Of a stretch of DNA of 64,000 nucleotides, positions 61,254 to 64,000 are shown one piece after another. Each line of letters begins with the position of its first letter. Position 1 is the stretch's first letter. Both the position numbers and the translations under genes were made by a program. Origin of the DNA: HGM04593 sp045592125 (GTDB taxonomy: Bacteria; Bacteroidota; Bacteroidia; Bacteroidales; Bacteroidaceae); assembly GCA_045592125.1 (NCBI GenBank), contig JAZNUE010000071.1, positions 1-64,000 of the forward strand. Direction: 5' to 3'. Under the pieces are notes generated by a model that had not been told where the DNA came from, did no database searches, and saw only the letters and a list, made by a program, of their open reading frames with translations.

Positions 61254-62579
61254 ATGAACATTCTAAAGAAAATAATCCACGCTGGGGCATTAGCGACACT
61301 GCTTTTTGCCTCTACTGCCGCCAATGCACAGACGGCTGGGTACATCCCTACCCCGGAGAACCTTAAGGCACGTCAGGAGTTTGCTGACAGCAAGTTCGGA
61401 ATCTTCATCCACTGGGGCATATACAGCATGTTCGCGCAGGGCGAGTGGTACCTGCAGAACTTCCCTATTGACAAGGCCGAGTATGCAAAGGCTGCCGACG
61501 CATTCTACCCTCACCGCTTTGACGCAAAAGCATGGGTATCGGCAATAAAGGATGCTGGCGCAAGATACATATGCTTCACAAGCCGCCATCACGACAGTTT
61601 CTCAATGTGGGACACAGAGCAGAGCAGCTACAACATTGTTGACGCTACCCCGTTCGGGCGTGACGTAATAAAGGAACTTGCCGAGGAGTGCCACAGGCAG
61701 GGCATAAAGTTGCACCTCTACTACTCGCACATTGACTGGGCACGCGATGACTATCCCCTAGGGCGCACAGGGACACAGGTAATAGGACGCGACAAGGCAA
61801 AGGCCGACTGGCCCGCATACTATGACTTCATGAACAAGCAGCTTACCGAGCTGCTTACCAATTATGGCGAGATTGGAGCAATATGGTTCGACGGCAAGTG
61901 GGACCGCGACCAGGACACTGTCCCCTTCAACTGGCAGCTCGACGAGCAGTATGCCATGATACACCGCCTTCAGCCCGCCTGCCTCATCGGCAACAACCAC
62001 CACGAGACACCTGCTCCGGGCGAGGACATACAGATATTCGAGCGCGATCTTCCAGGCGAGAACAAGGCCGGCCTTAGCGGGCAGGATGTAAGCCGCCTGC
62101 CTCTTGAGACATGCCAGACAATGAACGGCATGTGGGGATACAAGCTAGTAGACCAGAACTACAAGAGTACCGAGACACTGCTACGCCTGCTCATAAGCAC
62201 ATCGGGCAAGGGAGCGAACCTTCTGCTGAATGTAGGCCCGCAGCCCAATGGAGAAATCCCCGCCGCTGCCCTTGAGCGCATGAAGGAGATGGGCGAATGG
62301 CTGCGCGCCAACGGCGAGACCGTATACGGCACAACAGCCGGCGACATTCCTGCCCAGGATTGGGGCGTGACCACACGTAAGGGCAACCGCCTTTTCGTGC
62401 ATATCTTCAGCCACGACAGCAACGAGCTCCAGCTTCCGCTTGAATGCAAGGTAAAGAAAGCATTTACATTCGCCGACAAGAAACCAGTCAGGTTCAAGAA
62501 GACAAAAGAAGGCGTAAGGCTGATACTTAACGAGGTTCCACAAGGGACAGATTATATTGTAGAGCTTATCACCAGGTAA
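61254..62579 (+). CDS. GH29 alpha-L-fucosidase
   Basis: A 441-residue exported retaining fucosidase (signal peptide …FASTAANAQ). Hallmarks: FGIFIHWGIYSMFAQGEWYL, CFTSRHHDSFSMWDTE (the H-H-D-G/S-F-like substrate pocket), and GAIWFDGKWDRD containing the catalytic nucleophile Asp. The C-terminal ~90 residues form a beta domain. It removes terminal alpha-L-fucose from glycans. Together with the GH2 enzyme it suits trimming of mucin, milk or plant glycans. The ATG at 61254 is chosen for its signal peptide and promoter spacing. Confidence 0.93.
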   Translation: MNILKKIIHAGALATLLFASTAANAQTAGYIPTPENLKARQEFADSKFGIFIHWGIYSMFAQGEWYLQNFPIDKAEYAKAADAFYPHRFDAKAWVSAIKDAGARYICFTSRHHDSFSMWDTEQSSYNIVDATPFGRDVIKELAEECHRQGIKLHLYYSHIDWARDDYPLGRTGTQVIGRDKAKADWPAYYDFMNKQLTELLTNYGEIGAIWFDGKWDRDQDTVPFNWQLDEQYAMIHRLQPACLIGNNHHETPAPGEDIQIFERDLPGENKAGLSGQDVSRLPLETCQTMNGMWGYKLVDQNYKSTETLLRLLISTSGKGANLLLNVGPQPNGEIPAAALERMKEMGEWLRANGETVYGTTAGDIPAQDWGVTTRKGNRLFVHIFSHDSNELQLPLECKVKKAFTFADKKPVRFKKTKEGVRLILNEVPQGTDYIVELITR

Positions 62580-62597
62580 CAATATAGCAGACAAAAG

Positions 62598-62628
62598 TTT
62601 TCACCTTTCAGTATTCACCTTTCACCTT
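62598..62628. repeat. Short TTTCACC repeat array
   Basis: Four imperfect units (ttttcacctttcag, tattcacctttcacc) in the 56-nt gap before cutC, same motif as the array at 4211-4317. Confidence 0.65.
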
Positions 62629-62635
62629 AAATATT

Positions 62636-63370
62636 ATGGCAACACTTGAAATCTGCGCCGGCAGCGTTGAGAGCGCAATTGCCGCACGCGACGGCGGAGC
62701 ACAGCGCATTGAACTTTGCGCAGCGCTGGAGATTGGCGGCGTGACCCCCTCGGCCGGCCTCATTGCCGAAGCACGCAAGGTTGAAGGACTGGTACTGAAC
62801 GTAATAATACGCCCGCGTGGGGGCGATTTCCTCTACAATGAATATGAGGCAGCATGCATGGAACAGGACATACGCACCTGCAAGCAGCTGGGCGCCGACG
62901 GAGTTGTCATTGGCGCGCTTACTGCAGACGGCGATATTGACACCGCGCTGTGCAGGCGCCTTATTGCAGCAGCCAAAGGCATGAGCGTCACCTTCCACCG
63001 TGCATTCGACATGTGCCGCGACCCGCAGAAAGCGCTCGAGGAACTTATATCACTTGGGTGCGACAGGGTACTCACTTCGGGCCAGGCCGGGACTGCCGAA
63101 GCTGGAATACCTTTACTTAAGAAACTTGTGGAGCAGGCCAGCGGACGCATATCCATAATGCCAGGCTGCGGAGTGAACAACAGCAATGCAGCAGCAATAC
63201 TGCTGGCAACAGGAGCAAAGGAGATTCACGCCTCAGCACGCAAGAGCGTTGGCAGCGGAATGAGGTTCCGCCACAGCGGAGTATCCATGGGTACACCCGG
63301 CAGCGACGAATATGCCCGCAAGGAGACATGCAAGGAAGAGGTGAAGGCTATTGCCACAAGTATTCGCTGA
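62636..63370 (+). CDS. cutC: CutC family protein
   Basis: A 244-residue TIM-barrel protein of the CutC family: LEICAGSVESAIAARDGGAQ, RIELCAALEIGGVTPSAGLI, NVIIRPRGGDFLYNEYE, VTFHRAFDMCRDP, DRVLTSGQ, IMPGCGVNNSN. CutC was first linked to copper tolerance, but its biochemical role is unresolved. It follows the fucosidase gene closely (56 nt) and may be cotranscribed. A very strong hairpin ends it. Confidence 0.94.
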   Translation: MATLEICAGSVESAIAARDGGAQRIELCAALEIGGVTPSAGLIAEARKVEGLVLNVIIRPRGGDFLYNEYEAACMEQDIRTCKQLGADGVVIGALTADGDIDTALCRRLIAAAKGMSVTFHRAFDMCRDPQKALEELISLGCDRVLTSGQAGTAEAGIPLLKKLVEQASGRISIMPGCGVNNSNAAAILLATGAKEIHASARKSVGSGMRFRHSGVSMGTPGSDEYARKETCKEEVKAIATSIR

Positions 63371-63380
63371 ACCGCTTGAC

Positions 63381-63424
63381 ATAAATGCCATATGGCGGCC
63401 CTGGGGCCGCCATATGGCATTTAT
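63381..63424. terminator. Strong bidirectional terminator hairpin
   Basis: A perfect 20-bp stem ATAAATGCCATATGGCGGCC (63381-63400) and its complement (63405-63424) with loop ctgg, followed by AT-rich sequence. It separates cutC (+) from the minus-strand genes at the right edge. Confidence 0.9.
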
Positions 63425-63451
63425 AATTTATAATAAGAAAGAATATAATCC

Positions 63452-63610
63452 CTACACAGCACCAAGCGACTGCAGCCAATAGTAGAAATCATCTACCGTC
63501 GCATACTCATTCATTTCTACATAGTTGATTGCATAGTCAAGCGACACTGCACACCCGTAATTGATGTACAGTTCCTCAACTAGCAGCTCAGGGCTTATAG
63601 GCGTAAACAT
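63452..63610 (-). CDS. Small hypothetical protein
   Basis: A 52-residue frame: MFTPISPELLVEELYINYGC then AVSLDYAINYVEMNEYATVD, ending YYWLQSLGAV-stop. It starts 4 nt behind the stop of the transglutaminase-type gene on the same strand, which supports translation by coupling. Acidic and aromatic-rich, without signal peptide. I do not recognise a family. Its length is close to the limit of what can be trusted, but position, composition and tidy end before the terminator argue for a real gene. Confidence 0.55.
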   Translation of the reverse strand: MFTPISPELLVEELYINYGCAVSLDYAINYVEMNEYATVDDFYYWLQSLGAV

Positions 63611-63614
63611 TACT

Positions 63615-64000
63615 TTATTGCAGTTTCTGGATTACCTTGATAAGCTGCTCGCCAAGGCCTATTGAATATCCCTGCGACATGAACACCACGCGGTTGAACG
63701 TGTCTGCAACAAGGATTACAGGACGGTTAGGGTTCTGCAGCTTCATGTTCCTCACAATCTCGTTATAGATTGTATCGTCAATATCTGTTCCCCACACTAC
63801 AGTAGAAGGCAGGTTAGGGAAGTCATTGACAAAACGGGCGGCCTCGCTCTTGTCGCGGAAAAGCAGCACCATCTTCTGCCCCCATTTCTCAAAGTCCTCC
63901 TTATAAGGCATTACATCGCGCAGGAAATGGTTAACCGGTTCGCTGCCTGGCGCAATAAGCGCTATTATGTAATATCCGCGGCCAGTTGCCGAAAGCAGCG
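63615..64000 (-). CDS. C-terminal part of a transglutaminase-type/thioredoxin-like protein (cut by window edge)
   Basis: The frame is open from the window edge to the stop at 63615-63617 (~127 residues): LLSATGRGYYIIALIAPG, EDFEKWGQKMVLLFRDKSEA, FPNLPSTVVWGTDIDDTIYN, RPVILVADTFNRVVFMSQGY, GLGEQLIKVIQKL. This C-terminal end, with a thioredoxin-like strand order, matches the tail of large Bacteroidetes transglutaminase-domain proteins. The transglutaminase part itself would lie beyond 64000. An ATG at 63911 is internal, not the start. Confidence 0.7.
   Translation of the reverse strand, partial: LLSATGRGYYIIALIAPGSEPVNHFLRDVMPYKEDFEKWGQKMVLLFRDKSEAARFVNDFPNLPSTVVWGTDIDDTIYNEIVRNMKLQNPNRPVILVADTFNRVVFMSQGYSIGLGEQLIKVIQKLQ

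Noticed and set aside
63615..63911. 98-residue independent gene starting at ATG 63911
   Set aside because: The frame stays open to the window edge with continuous homology to the tail of a larger protein, so the ATG is internal.

Overview
The window is chromosomal DNA from a member of the Bacteroidales, probably a gut or oral Bacteroides/Prevotella-like organism. Evidence: many promoters carry the Bacteroidetes -7 box (TAtcTTTGC or close variants) instead of an E. coli -10; there is a type IX secretion protein PorV and a large secreted glycosidase with a type IX-like C-terminal domain; glycyl-tRNA synthetase is single-chain; and many genes belong to Bacteroidetes-specific families (DUF3316, DUF4837, DUF4922, DUF4491, Wzi-type capsule protein, PEGA/caspase proteins). 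No species call is possible from sequence reading alone.

Layout. 1-2350: degraded accessory segment next to tRNA-Leu(UAG), with a small toxin-antitoxin-like operon (DUF4160, DUF2442-HTH, XRE), gene remnants, and a duplicated 71-bp tRNA-flanking block at both ends. 2750-3922: porV. 4311-6225: DUF3316 plus S41 lipoprotein protease, then a nest of ~97-bp palindromic repeats. 6637-9303: topoisomerase IV subunit A. 9552-19422: a seven-gene same-strand cluster (LPP20-like protein, two PEGA surface proteins, secreted caspase-like protease, sigma factor, membrane protein, LPP20-like protein), preceded by two broken paralogues of its own first genes; this is the best candidate for an undescribed system. 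19753-22229: glyS, FKBP lipoprotein, DUF3467. 22411-23280: AraC regulator. 23596-36386: capsule/exopolysaccharide locus (Wzi, lipoprotein, two acyltransferases on +; two glycosyltransferases, flippase, polymerase, Wzz, SLBB export protein, initiating sugar transferase on -). 36600-40288: SpoIID/LytB protein and a glycosyltransferase-DUF4922 fusion. 40464-46861: a + strand run of rlmN, DUF4837, pdxA, then nucleotidyltransferase, ATP-grasp-like, CDP-alcohol phosphotransferase and HAD phosphatase genes that look like a head-group pathway. 46933-49601: OmpA-like surface protein and a SO_0444-type metal efflux permease. 49867-53538: sugar O-acetyltransferase, pflA, pflB. 53699-63370: TauE/SafE permease, GNAT, secreted GH2 beta-galactosidase, M23 peptidase, DUF4491, GH29 alpha-L-fucosidase, cutC. 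The right edge cuts a transglutaminase-type gene.

How it fits together. The capsule locus holds the core parts of a Wzy-dependent pathway. The beta-galactosidase and alpha-fucosidase point to scavenging of host or plant glycans, with the former probably exported through the type IX system to which PorV belongs. Pyruvate formate-lyase and its activase indicate anaerobic mixed-acid metabolism. Intergenic DNA is rich in palindromes and dispersed repeats, including two long perfect palindromes (19488-19535 and 48287-48322). All assignments are by reading motifs and remembered family features; no database search was run.
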